This document shows positions 33,337-43,950 of a stretch of 64,000 bases of DNA, one piece after another. Each line of letters opens with the position of its first letter. Position 1 is the stretch's first letter. The notes below the pieces were generated by a model. The model did no database searches. It saw only the letters and a program-made list of their open reading frames with translations, and was not told the DNA's origin. The stretch lies in the NCBI GenBank assembly GCA_021234155.1, contig JAJEKV010000047.1:9216033-9280032 (forward strand), in the 5' to 3' direction. Source of the DNA: Isoetes taiwanensis. Lineage: Eukaryota; Streptophyta; Lycopodiopsida; Isoetales; Isoetaceae. A program made the position numbers and the translations under genes.

Positions 33337-34699
33337 ACCTTTCTTGTGCCATTTCCTGAAAGTCTTGTATCCAGCTTTTACAATTGGTCATAAGGTGAGT
33401 GGCTGCAGAATCCATCACCCAAATTGGATCAGAAACACTACTCATGACTTCAAATGCCTCAATGTCAACGACTAGAGCCTGAGGATTGCAACGAATTTCT
33501 TCCTCGAATGCGTCAATGTCAGCCTGGGATTCGCAAGGAATCTCCTCCTCATCTGCCATGTGAGCCTGAGGGTCTGCACCAATTTCCTCGAGCCATCTTT
33601 TCTTGAGGAAGGTTGCACAAAAGTACCTGTCCTCATGAGCATCCTTCAATGATGGTTGCGCAGACACAATTGGTGCCAGACAGGCCATATTTCCTTCCGC
33701 TTCACTATAGTCATCATCTTCATATTCTGAGGATGCTTGCTCAGCTACACTTGCACTTGGATTGGAATCTCTACGATTGCTCCACCTTTTTGGCCCACTG
33801 GATTTGGAAACGTCACTGGATTTGAATGGCTCCTTGTCTTCCCTTTTTGAACCTTTTCCTTTGTCTCCTGGCACCTTTGTTTTTTCCCCCTTTTTCTTGT
33901 TCTTGTTGCACTGCCTGGATATATGCCCCTTCTTTCCACAAGTCCAGCACTCAAAATCCTTTTTGTTGGATGTTCCGCTTTTTGCAAAGAAGGCTGATTC
34001 TTCCTCTTCCTTGATCCTTAAGTTTGAGGCTTGTAAGAACCCCCCAATTACTGCTTCACTCCTCAAGTGTCCTTCTTGACAACCAAGAGTTTGCTTAAGG
34101 GAATCGTAGGAAGAAGGCAGACTGGCAAGAATTGCCATTGCAAGGTCTTCGTCACTAATGGCATGTTGAAGAGCCGCCAGTTGGTCTGCAAGCCCTTCCA
34201 TCTTGCTGATATGATCTGTGGGATCATCATCATCACTCATCTTGGCAGAGAAAAATTTCTGCCATAAAAACAATTTCTGGGACGTATTGTGTGTCTTGAA
34301 TGTCCTCATGAGACATTCCCATCCTTCCTTAGCCGTGCTCTTCAGCCGAACCAAAGGAATTTGGCCATCCTTTAGTCCAAACATCATGGACGTTTTTTGC
34401 CCGGTGTCCTTGGGTTTCCAACTCACCAAAAGAGGCCTGATTAGGTAGGTTTGGGGCTGAAGCTGAGTGTCGTGGCGAGGCTGGTCCACCGCTTCCCCGC
34501 GCCCTTCTTTGCTACTACCACTGGGTGTATCAACAATCCTTGGTTTTGGGAACTCCCCACTAACCACATCCCATGCATCCCTTTCTTCAAGGATGGCTTG
34601 CATCCGCCAGAACCACACCGTAGCATTGGTGCGGTCCAATTTCTCAAGGTGTTTCAGATCCATCTGAATGTTCGACATAATTCTACGTATGTCACCCAC
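33266..34699 (-). CDS. Copia gag-protease polyprotein, intact frame of 477 codons
   Basis: Starts about 40 bases inside the primer-binding site. The capsid region (LEKLDRTNATVWFWRMQAIL, then ILASLPSSYDSLKQTL) is of the copia gag type. One zinc knuckle follows (CWTCGKKGHISRQC), then a basic linker, an acidic stretch, and the aspartic protease active site in WVMDSAATHLM. The frame then runs out of register with integrase. Because gag and its protease motif remain open, this copy may still supply particle protein even though its pol is dead; that is inference. Confidence 0.9.
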   Translation of the reverse strand: MGDIRRIMSNIQMDLKHLEKLDRTNATVWFWRMQAILEERDAWDVVSGEFPKPRIVDTPSGSSKEGRGEAVDQPRHDTQLQPQTYLIRPLLVSWKPKDTGQKTSMMFGLKDGQIPLVRLKSTAKEGWECLMRTFKTHNTSQKLFLWQKFFSAKMSDDDDPTDHISKMEGLADQLAALQHAISDEDLAMAILASLPSSYDSLKQTLGCQEGHLRSEAVIGGFLQASNLRIKEEEESAFFAKSGTSNKKDFECWTCGKKGHISRQCNKNKKKGEKTKVPGDKGKGSKREDKEPFKSSDVSKSSGPKRWSNRRDSNPSASVAEQASSEYEDDDYSEAEGNMACLAPIVSAQPSLKDAHEDRYFCATFLKKRWLEEIGADPQAHMADEEEIPCESQADIDAFEEEIRCNPQALVVDIEAFEVMSSVSDPIWVMDSAATHLMTNCKSWIQDFQEMAQERFVNGIASRSHEVAGYRIYHSETS

Positions 34700-34738
34700 G
34701 CACCTTTCTTTACGATCTTCTTCTTGCTTCTTAACACA

Positions 34739-34750
34739 GCTCTGATACCA
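34739..34750 (-). promoter_or_regulatory. Primer-binding site of copia element
   Basis: Minus strand TGGTATCAGAGC directly abuts the 5' LTR; initiator-Met tRNA type. Confidence 0.94.
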
Positions 34751-34930
34751 TGAAAAGAAAAGAAGCGCTCCTGATTTATCAAAAGAAGATACCTCCTAAA
34801 CGGGAGGATGTCTATTTATATCATATGTACATGTACACTCAAAGAATGTTAACGTCCTAACTAAGTGATAAAGATATTGTTACAAGCCAACTCTGCTCTA
34901 TAATTATGAGCAGAACATCATATCTTAACA
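34751..34930 (-). repeat. 5' LTR of copia element
   Basis: The partner of 29969-30148, followed by the CAGAT target duplication. Confidence 0.96.
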
Positions 34931-35081
34931 CAGATCATAGAGACCCTGATCACCTGTTAAATAGAAGCTTTTTTCAGAGATCTTTTCACGATATGACCAG
35001 CATAAAGATTCCCCTACCTCACTTGCAAGTGCTGATCTCCATCGCCCGCAGCTTGAGCCCACTCGTCAATGGAATCCTGGC

Positions 35082-35382
35082 CGGATTTGAATTCTCTGTT
35101 TTTATAGGTAATCAGACAGGCTCTGAGGCATGCAAAAGGCCGGAAAAGACATGCAAAGATGAAAGGCATGCAGTTTGCATGCATCGAGGATTCGAAGTAA
35201 CGCCATAGCCGAAACCTTTGTTCTGGATCACCGGAGTGATTAACCTTGTCGGATTTGAAAGCTCTGATTTATATGGAAACTGGCCATGCATTATAACATG
35301 CAAAGAATCGGAATGGACATGCAAAGCTCTATCGCATGCAGTTGCATGGAGAGGATTATCAGTTTCTGGTAGCGCCATAGCT
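35082..35382 (+). repeat. Diverged tandem duplication of a Cys-bearing segment
   Basis: Units at about 35082-35212 and 35247-35382 both run GGATTTGAA, then ACATGCAAAG, GCATGCAGTT and GCGCCATAGC. Both are open in the same relative frame and encode similar peptides (EKTCKDERHAV and EWTCKALSHAV). The second ends at a TAA near 35407. The first unit is the end of the interrupted frame; the second may have been a further exon or repeat of it. Confidence 0.55.
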
Positions 35383-35409
35383 GATCCTTCAAGCATTACA
35401 GTGCCGTAA

Positions 35410-36700
35410 TGGAAATGATTTCCATGGCCATGGCCTCTCTGCTAAGGCAAAAGCAAAAAAGCAAGGTCACAGGCTCGAGCGTTGCCCAGACGGTCGGAAT
35501 GGGACAGTTGCCAGTTGCCAGAATCGTACTGACACTGTAATAATTTTTTCGTATGGTCAGAGGTAGGTGGGGATACAGTCTGGCAAAATCTCCCATTGGC
35601 CCACGTGTCTGCTAAATGTCAATTTGTCCGTTAATGCCCTCTGCCAACCCGAGTTCTTGGTGATAACGTTTTATAAATGTAAGGTTTCCCTTAATATTCA
35701 AGGTTAGGTTTCCACCTGAGGTCTTTTTGTGTGTAGTCGTCCTATGAAGTTTAACAACAATCAGAGTGATCAAGTGGGAATTGGACCATGTGGCCTATCT
35801 ATAGTAATATTGGAATTGCATAATAGGAATGAATGTTGTAATTCAAAAGAGAAAAAAATGAATATTGTGATCTTCATGTCTTCACTAGTCTATCAACAAA
35901 GCAAGGATTTTGGTCCATAAGAAAGGTGCCAACCAGGCCCACAAAATAAGAAATTAGCAAAAAACCATAATAACATGCTCAAAATTCTCAAAAATAAAAT
36001 AATCAAGCAAAACATAATGTGGCATCCATTCAATATAGAATTTCTTCATGTGCTACATGTAGGGAATACTTACAAATTTTCTATTTTATGACTTACAAAA
36101 TTTCTATTCCAAGCATACATAAACGCATGTGTTTGAGTATGATAAAGAAAATATTATTTGAACACTTGATATACAAACCACCCGCTGGTGTTGATGTTCT
36201 CATGCTTAAAACCTCCTTGTTGAGAGCAATAATAAAATTTGAAGAATGTCAATCTGGTCCATAATAGATGGCTATAAGGTATTAAGGACTAAGTGTTAGA
36301 ATTTCTGGAGAGCTATCTAGATGAAGACACAATATGAAGTATTAAGATGACCTTTACTTCATAGATCTAACAAGATTACACAGACCATTAGGCACACAAA
36401 ATCCTTCTCACACTTTCTAGAGTGATCAATGTGACATTGACATTGACGCTTCTAGAGGGACAAATTCACAACATGAAATAATCAATCTCAAAGTTGATCA
36501 GTTCCTACTATGCTTATGAGATCATGTTTTGCTTTTGACTAAGAAATATTTATATAGTGAAGATAATCATATTTAAAGCTCCGAATGTGAATTTGTTGTC
36601 TAGCTATGCTAGCAGACCAAGATTCTTTTATGTAATGACCCACATAGCTGATAGCACGTGTTTAAAAATTGAATGATGAATGCAAGTGCACATAATTGTA
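35410..36700. other. Intergenic, nothing recognised
   Basis: AT-rich, with short chance ORFs. GTGACATTGACATTGAC near 36432 resembles a phrase near 54258. Confidence 0.35.
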
Positions 36701-36739
36701 GCAGATAATAATGGGATCTCATGTCCTTTTGATTGAAAT

Positions 36740-36792
36740 AACAGAGTTCTGAAAAAAATGGGAATCATCATGTGACCCACTTTAATTAAATG
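36740..36792 (+). repeat. Dispersed repeat, second copy of 10940-11000
   Basis: See the entry at 10940. This copy lies at the left edge of the LINE relic. Confidence 0.65.
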
Positions 36793-36799
36793 CCACTTC

Positions 36800-38500
36800 A
36801 CTGCAATTTTGCACATGCACCCACAGGTACCAGTTGTATCTATCTGTCTGCACAGGGAGATTGCATGTGCTAGGGTTGTCATGTAGTCGCAAGCGGTCTT
36901 CCCGTTGCCCTGCTTTCCTATACAGTCACTCACAATCGAGTAGCATGTGTCCTGCATGCTCCCATATTTCGTGAGGAAGATGAGGTCCATACTTGTAGCA
37001 ACCGAGTTGAGACTATCTCCCTTCTGCCATGGGAATTCCCGCAATTCCAAGTGACAACGTGGAGACACAATTTCTGGCAGGAGATGCAGCTGCAAGTTCA
37101 GTGATGGATGCAGAAAGAGGGATGGTAGAGGTGGAAGCAGCATGAGGCATGCAGGCAACGATAGATGAGGCAACTGGAGCAGGGCGTGCGGCTGTAGGGG
37201 GCGAAGCAGGGACATGGTCAGGAGCGGTTTGGGCTTTGGCAAAAGGGCTTCTGAGAGTTCGCAACATTCCAGCAGCGTTTGGCAGTCAAAACGTTTGCGT
37301 CTTGTCCAAAATCAGCCCAATTGCTCCTCCATGTTTGTGGACGCTTAACTTTATTCATGCCTACAATTTTCCTGCTTGGGGTCAGATTTTGGTCAGCATA
37401 TAGAGTGGTTCCCTTCAACTGCTTTCCCTGATGCAGGATAGATGCTCACACATGCGCGTCCTTGACCGTAAATGTGACCGCCCGGAAACGATCAAGATAT
37501 TGGGCATCATGACGGCTCGCCTTAGCAATGTGTATAGATGTATGGAATGTCATTCGGGCAAGGATTAGTGCCTGGAGCCAGTTGATGAGGTTCTTCCCTG
37601 CCTCTTTTGTTAGGCCACGTAGCACCACATTGTGGCTTCTACATCTCTACTTCTAAAGCTCTCTAATCGTCAGGTCAATGCTGACGGACGCGGCTGGTGC
37701 TGTTTGCGGTCGATGGAGCATGGGTCGTGGCCTACGCTAGGGCAGTGGCGGCATGGGTGGCTTGGCGGTGTAACAGTGGGCACTCCTGGCTCACATCGTG
37801 CAGACTTTTGGACGTGTAGAACTAGCGTGGCATGTGTAGTGGCCTCTGCTTCCTTAAGTCGAGAGCTCAACTCTTGCTGGAATTGCGCTGCTTTGCCAAT
37901 TCATGCATGCATCACAGAGCTATGCTCTAGTTTCTGTTAGCGAGAGTTCAACACAGGGTTCACTGCCGATGAAACCACTTCTTGTGTCTCGACCCTACTC
38001 TGAAGGGCTCTCAGTTGTGACTGGCTCTAATAAAATATAACCTCGACTTTTCGCATCATGGTAGCGGCCTCCTCGACTTCTAATCGAAGGCAGGAGATGG
38101 TTGCCATCGTCTCCTGCTCAACACATTGCCTATCCTGTGTTATGGCTTCCATGGTGGTGGACAGGGAGTCCAGCGGGCCTGCAGGTCAGCAAGATCCTGC
38201 TTGTCCTTCTGCTTGTAAGAGGGTGCTAGATGAAGGCCATCCTCAAGCTGTTGTAGGTTGGATCTTCATACCGGAAACACACTGCTTTTCAATAGTCAGC
38301 TGCCATTTGAACAATTTGGGTGTGAAGGCCTGCATCATCTTTGCCAAGTAAGCATTTCGAGCTATGTTGCCCTCTCCCATCGCTTGAACATGTTTTTAGT
38401 GCTCCTCAGATGCTTGGTCTGGTGGCATCGATGCAAGGATGCGGCTTGTCGTTAGGCTGGAGTATCTGTCATATGCTTGACGGACTATACTAGTTGCACG
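36800..38500 (-). mobile_element. LINE relic: ORF1 C-terminus and start of ORF2 endonuclease
   Basis: On the minus strand, short coiled-coil-like pieces (37.7-38.1 kb) precede VVLRGLTKEAGKNLINWLQA, then RFRAVTFTVKDAHV and LKGTTLYADQNLTPSRK. That order is typical of the RNA-binding C-terminus of LINE ORF1. A Pro/Ala-rich stretch follows, and then LHVVTWNCG and SMDLIFLTKYGSMQDT in shifted frames, like the N-terminus of a LINE apurinic endonuclease. The frames change repeatedly, so it is a decayed copy. The match rests on short motifs, so I am only moderately sure. Confidence 0.5.
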
Positions 38501-38720
38501 AGACTTTGCTCACGCCGCCTTTTTCAGTGTGTACATGTCAATTTTGCATGTGTCATCTGTACTGTGGTTGGAGATGGCATCTATGTACTTTTCCAAGAGA
38601 AGTTCCATTGTCATGTCAGCACTAGATAGAGGGAACTGTGTGTCCGCGCCATCCATATGCATATCAATGCGGTGGGGTGAAGGGATGTAGGGCTCGTCTG
38701 GCACTAGAGTATCACCCTAC

Positions 38721-39100
38721 TGACACTGATCTGAAAGTCTCCAAGCACTTTGATCACATACAACCTCTACCCCCTTACAGATGCCCGTCTGAAAGCCTCC
38801 AAGTGTCAAAAGCAGATGTAGGCTCTGTCACCTTACAGATGCTTGTCCGAAAGCCTCCAAGTCTATGAATCACATGCAACCTTTGTCATCTTACAGACGC
38901 TTGTCTGAATGTTTCCAAGTGCCAGGCTTCTGTTACCTTACAGACACCCATCTAAAAGCCTCCAAGCATAAGAATCACGTGCAATGTCTCTCAACTTACA
39001 GAAGCTCATCTGAAAGTGCAGTAGCATTGGTTTCCTCTCCACCAAAGCTCCTTTTGAAGTGGGTCCTAGCTTATAAATGCTGTCTGAAAGCCTACAACAT
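38721..39100. repeat. Minisatellite, period about 58 bp, about seven units
   Basis: Each unit carries CTTACAGATGC, GTCTGAAAGCCTCCAAG and often AATCACATGCAACC. Units start near 38721, 38776, 38833, 38891, 38937, 38995 and 39066, and differ by substitutions and small indels. Confidence 0.85.
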
Positions 39101-39214
39101 GCAATTGTCTGAATCCAAAGTAATTGGAAGGTAGCAAACCCTCTAAAACTTCCATAGAACAACAAAATTCCTAGACCCTTAAAATCAGGTTGTTTTTTGT
39201 TTTTATCCCTTTCA

Positions 39215-39850
39215 AATCTTGGCCAAATAAGTGCAATTTCATATACTCCTGCAGTTATTGCAAAACAAGCTTTCCAAAGAGACAAATGTCACCCAAAACA
39301 GAGCTATAGATCAATAGCTATGAAGAAAATATGCAGTGCTGAATAACTAGAAAGCTGAAAGCCCTGGATGCAGGCTGAAAATCTGCTATCTTTCCTCGAA
39401 AATCTTGGCCAAACATGTGCCAATCATATAAGTTCGCAGAACAAGCTTTCTAAAGATACAAATTTCCTCCAAAACAGAGCTGCAGATCAATAGTTATGAA
39501 GAAAAGCATATAGTATTGAAAAAATAGAAAGTTGAAAACCCTAAAACCAAGCTGAAAATCTGCTGATTTTGCTTAAAAACCTTGGCTATCATCAAAAAAT
39601 CAAACATCTTTGAAAAGAACTCTAGGAAAGCTTTCTAATGGCACAAGTTTTATGAAAAAATAGATTACAAAAAAATAGTTATGAGTAAAAATGTAATACT
39701 GTCCTGGGAATGGAGGTGCAAGCTGGAAATCTGTTGTTTTGCTATGGAAATCTTGTTCAAACAGATGGAAATGAGAGAGCTTCCCAAAGCAATAAATTTC
39801 AGCTAAAACGGGGCTTTGGATCTCTAGTTATGATAAAAAATGTGTGACTG
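39215..39850. repeat. Tandem repeat, period about 175 bp, about four units
   Basis: Units begin near 39217, 39399, 39574 and 39738. Each contains AAATCTTGG, AAGCTTTC, AAAACAGAGCT, ATAGTTATGA and GAAAATCTGCT. The first two units are closest to each other. The size is in the range of plant satellite monomers, but the array is short and diverged. Confidence 0.75.
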
Positions 39851-40630
39851 GCACCACGAACGCCGTAGGATTTCAGAGCATTTCATTTGAAATATAGTAG
39901 AAGTTAAAATATGTTCATACTGCAAAGCAAGTGGCGCACATATTTACAAAAGCTCTAACGTTCAAAGTTTTCATATCGAAAATCAAGATTACATAATACC
40001 ATGAAGGAGAATGTTAAAACATCATGGCAAATATACAAGTTCAAGTAAACATTTTTGGTTGGGCAATTTTTAATGATTGAAATATACATTAACATCTTAT
40101 AGATAAAAACGAAACGATGTATTCAAATAAGGTAACTAACTGAATTTTGGCAACTCAAAGAGCTTTTGTCAACAACGACTTAGACAGGGAATGAATTCAA
40201 GAACTCTTGCTTGAATTAAATCAGCTCAATATAAGAGCGGGATTGCTGGTGATTCAGCAACAGGATATGGAGCAACAAATATCCGCGCAACCAGATCCAC
40301 AGGGCTTAAGGCAGTTTCCCAAATAGCTTCGGAGTAAAGGATTGATCACAACTTATTTTCCTTCAGTTTATGATCAATCGATTTACATCAAAATTAGGCT
40401 TTGAATAGGCCTAAAGAAAAACAATGAATGGAGACCCGAGTCAATCTCATGCATTTAGGCAAAGGAGCAGCAACCCAATGCCCTAAACTGATCGGATCTT
40501 ATAAAAGAGGTCGGAGTTGAAGTAGCAATGGAAGGGGAAACTTCCAGTCGCAGGGAGTTCGGGCCGGGCCGTAGCCGCTGGGCGGCGCCGCATGGCGATT
40601 TTTCCCGGAAACCCCCGCGATCGAAGTTTC
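39851..40630. other. Intergenic, nothing recognised
   Basis: AT-rich, no coding or repeat signal, apart from a GC-rich patch near 40555-40620 (GGGCCGGGCCGTAGCCGC). Confidence 0.35.
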
Positions 40631-40634
40631 CTGC

Positions 40635-41212
40635 CGTAACCTGCTAGACCCTAAAATTTCCCCATTCCTGAACTGTAGTGAGAAAAAATGCAGGGAAGCC
40701 ATTTTAATTCGATGTTTCTGCTTTTATTCATGTCGTTTCTTGAGTTTTTTGGCAAAAGATCAGCCATGGCTAGGATAAGAGATGTTTTTTGGCTGAAGAA
40801 AATGAAGAAATGCTTGAACGAATCATAGCTAGGTAGTGATGCAGAGCATGCAGATCTTTTGGAGCAGAACTTTCGGCTATGGCAGAGGGCAAAAAATGTC
40901 TCTGAAGAAGAGGCAAAATCTTGGCCATAGAGCTTCCGGTATGGCACAGGGAAAAGAGGTTTTAGAGCTCTTACCCTCATAAAATTTGTCCACATCAAAA
41001 ATTCTACATCTAAATCATTCTGTATAGCACCGCAGTGCAAGAAAAAGCCCTGAAATCGTCAGAGCAGACGCTCTTCATCGCAGAGCAGGGGACTCGAAAT
41101 CTTGGAAACCCTGGTGGCGCCACCAAATCGCCACCAGAAACTTAGACGCTAAAATTACCTAAAATAAAAATGCCCTGAAATCGTCGGAAATTTTAGGGTC
41201 TCGCAGGTTACG
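40635..41212. repeat. Inverted repeat with 27-bp arms
   Basis: 40635-40661 and 41186-41212 are reverse complements with one mismatch (CGTAACCTGC, then AGACCCTAAAATTTCC). The 524-bp interior has no convincing gene. A short direct repeat (CCCTGAAATCGTC) occurs at about 41050 and 41173. Confidence 0.65.
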
Positions 41213-42110
41213 AAAAAAAAAATGATCTGATGCGGTCGGATTCTGCTGCAGTGTGCTCTCCCTCTGTAATCAGGCCGACCACCTCCTTTAATAGTTAAAT
41301 TTGCTCTTTTTTGTCATCAAGAAGGCATCTGCTATTATCTCGACCCGAAGAATTCAAACATTTCAAAAATTACAAAATACACTTGGAGATTTAACAAAAT
41401 ACTTGAAACGACCTTTAAGAAGTAAGCAATTGAGACATTCGTGATTTTGCTTGACCATAAGAGAATCGTTACAACTTGATGAGAGCAGATCTCTAAGAGC
41501 AAATCAGTAGAGCAGATTGCTAAGAAAAAACTGATGCAAATCGTTGAGAGCAAAATCGATAAAGCTGAAGACAATTCGGTGCCTTCTTTTGAGGAACTGT
41601 GAGTATAAATAGGCGCTTTGTCAAAAAGGCGCCACTGTATCTGTTGAAGAAGGGCATTCTATAAAATGCAGATAACTGGAGGGCATTTGGTGAGACTCAT
41701 AATTCTACATGGGCATGGCTTCCACACCTAGAATGTTGTCCAGAATGGCAATCTCTTATACATAAGACTATTTTGTACTTTTATATTTTGTATAAGAAAA
41801 TGGCATTCTCTTATACATAAGAGCATTCCAAAATGAAAATGGAGAATGCATTTGCAATTGTGGATTACTATTGCACCAAAATGCACCAGCAAAGTAAAAC
41901 TAACACTATTTTGGATGGAATGATAGAAAGTCAACATTTTGCTTCACAAATGATAGAAAGAGTAAGATAAAAAAAGGTAACGTCGTTATGATAGCCTTTA
42001 CCCTTTTGGAAGGTGTAATTTGTGTGAGCAGGAAATTTTAGCCGTGAGTGGACTCGCCACGTCAGCAGGAAATTTCAGGCTGAAATTTCCCTGCTCGCAC
42101 AAATTCACCG
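41213..42110. other. Intergenic with short repeats
   Basis: A GAGAGCA/AAATC-rich stretch at 41480-41575 and a small inverted pair (TGTATAAGA and TCTTATACA) near 41790-41820. No gene recognised. Confidence 0.35.
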
Positions 42111-42460
42111 ACGAAATGTTTATCACCATCAAATTTGCCGGATTCTTGGGCTCTATCTGCGGATTCTCACAAATTCAGATTCTTGGGTTCTGTCTGCAGA
42201 TTCTCACAAACTCAGATTCTCACAAACTCAGGTTCTTGCCGATTCAGAAGCAAATGCAAGATGCAGTTGGAGAAGCCGATGGAGTTGATCTGTGTTGCAT
42301 TTTCAACGCTGACGCATTGCACATCTAGGAAGAGCTATGGCAGGATGCTGTGCAATGCAGAAGCAGAGGAGGCGGAAACACCGACACAAACCGACAGCTT
42401 TTTTCGCTTTCTAAAAACGAGTTAAAAGAGGGCGAAATTTGATGGTGATAAACATTTCGT
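42111..42460. mobile_element. Inverted-repeat element, 26-bp perfect arms
   Basis: 42111-42136 (ACGAAATGTTTATCACCATC...) is the exact reverse complement of 42435-42460. The 298-bp interior holds tandem copies of GATTCTCACAAACTCA. Similar short flanks (CACAAATTC before and CACACAATTT after) might be a decayed target duplication. It looks like a MITE or a foldback transcript source. Confidence 0.55.
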
Positions 42461-43433
42461 TCCACACAATTTCTTAAGGACATCTAAGGTTCATTTTAAG
42501 ATTTCTAAGGATTCTAGTTAAGCTCATCTTAGGACACATATGTTCCTTCTAGCAAATGGGCCACCTAACAATTTCTTCCATATGGATCACACTGCATGAC
42601 TTTAAGCCCAAAAGTACAACCGTACTTCACGCATGGTTTTGCCTAGATTTCGAGGGTGTATTGTATGCAAAACCATAGTTAGACTGTATTTTTTGAGTGA
42701 TTTGAGCTGCTTGTTGGCCAGTCAAAGTAGCATTCCAAAATCGGCTTTGGGATGTGTCCTTTTTTGTGGTTTATATGCATAGTTTGAGAATGGAAGGATA
42801 AGAATGCATGCCTCTTTCTTCTTTGGGCAGGGGCGGCCTTCCAGGCAAGGGTTCCGGCTGAAGCTCATTCGGTTTTTGAAAATAGCATGAAGCTGAGACG
42901 GCCATGCTGCGTTTGATTTTGCTCAATCATGACAAATTTAGGAAGAGGGGGATTTTGAGCTGAGAGTGGTCCGACAAATCGATGGTGGCATGCCTACATC
43001 CTCCAAAATAAATCATTGTCAGCGGCCTTTGTGGTCGTTTCGAGAGAGCCAGAGCAAATTTCGGCGTGCTCAACCCTCTTCCTGGAGCGAGTGAAGCTTC
43101 ATACCCACGCAAGGATTGAAGGGGCCAGAGTAGACTTAGAAGGCCGGAGTAGCTGAGGGAATGCCTGGTGAAGGCCTCGTGGCCACGCACCATTGCTTTT
43201 TCCAGTTTGGAGATTTTTGGCTTTTTTTTTTGCTTGCAATTTTTGGCTTTTTTTTTGCTTGCAACCATATGTTCGGTTTGAACCATTGGAAGTGGCAGGC
43301 AAATTGTTGATGAAAAATGTAATGCCCTTTGATCTGGCATAAAACACAGAATATTCTAAAGATCAACGGTCAGGAATAAAAGATGCAAAACAACCCATAT
43401 AAGGGAAAAATATTGAACATTTGCAGTCTAGTC
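42461..43433. other. Intergenic, nothing firm
   Basis: A tandem pair (TTTTTGGC, T-run, GCTTGCAA) lies at 43212-43265. No gene recognised. Confidence 0.35.
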
Positions 43434-43609
43434 ATTGCTTTAAGACTAAAAGCACAACATTAATGAAAAGAAGATTTGGTCTTATGCAAGAGAATACTTT
43501 CTTATTTTTCTTTTGCAAGAGATTGCTTTAAGACTAAAAGCACAACATTAATGAAAAGAAGATTTGGTCTTATGCAAGAGAATACTTTCTTATTTTTCTT
43601 TTGCAAGAG
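43434..43609. repeat. Perfect 88-bp tandem duplication
   Basis: 43434-43521 and 43522-43609 are identical as far as I can compare (unit starts ATTGCTTTAAGACTAAAAGC). Identity implies a very recent duplication or an assembly artefact. Confidence 0.9.
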
Positions 43610-43950
43610 ATTTAATATGACCTTGAGCAAAAGAATCTTGGTTAGCCAAGAAGCAGATTCTTTTCAATATTTATCAATCAACTGCTACATCAAGATGGGC
43701 GCAGTTTAAATCCGCACGTTTATAAACCAGATAGGGTCCATGATGTCCATAGGAAGAGTAGAAAAGGGTAGATTGTATGTACGTCTTTAGTGACTATCTT
43801 TTGCATCAAAAATTAATGATGAGATGCGAATTTGTTTATTATTCCTGATACTGTATTGCCATCACAAAATTGTAGCATCTATACATGAAGATTGGAGCAG
43901 AAAGCCATATCCTGAGTTCAGGAAAAATGGATATGCTTTCTGTGTCTTCT

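Larger units (their letters stand above)
29969..34930 (-). mobile_element. Complete Ty1/copia retrotransposon, 4962 bp, defective pol
   Basis: LTRs of 180 bp (29969-30148 and 34751-34930) start TG and end CA, and differ at three positions. The perfect 5-bp target duplication CAGAT is at 29964-29968 and 34931-34935. On the minus strand a TGGTATCAGAG primer site abuts the right (5') LTR and a purine tract abuts the left (3') LTR. Gene order is gag, protease, integrase, reverse transcriptase, RNase H, which defines copia. The gag-protease part is one open frame, whereas integrase onward is broken into many frames. The nearly identical LTRs indicate a recent insertion. Confidence 0.96.
29726..35208 (+). 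pseudogene. Unrecognised protein-coding frame split by a copia insertion
   Basis: The frame is open from 29726 to 29968, with an ATG at 29870 that starts MALCLAMEIGPT. It stops at the copia element. If the element (29969-34930) and one 5-bp target copy are ignored, the same frame continues from 34936 to a TAG at 35206-35208. It then contains a hydrophobic segment (LPHLQVLISIARSLSPLV) and a Cys/His-rich end (GSEACKRPEKTCKD). About 170 codons without a stop is unlikely by chance, so this was probably a real coding sequence. I recognise no family. A GTAAGC at 29954 and an AG at 34977 could also frame an intron in the same phase, so intronic insertion cannot be excluded. Confidence 0.55.

Noticed and set aside
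36628-37242. Secreted Cys-rich or LysM-like protein on the minus strand
   Set aside because: The Cys-rich look comes from one frame of a decayed LINE; WNCG and DLIFLT motifs fit the LINE endonuclease start better.
38721-39100. CRISPR-like spaced repeats
   Set aside because: Units are imperfect over their whole length with no constant repeat and unique spacer; this is a plant minisatellite.
43136-43366. Overlapping minus-strand ORFs with Lys-rich ends
   Set aside because: Three frames are open at once over a T-run duplication, which indicates composition rather than coding.
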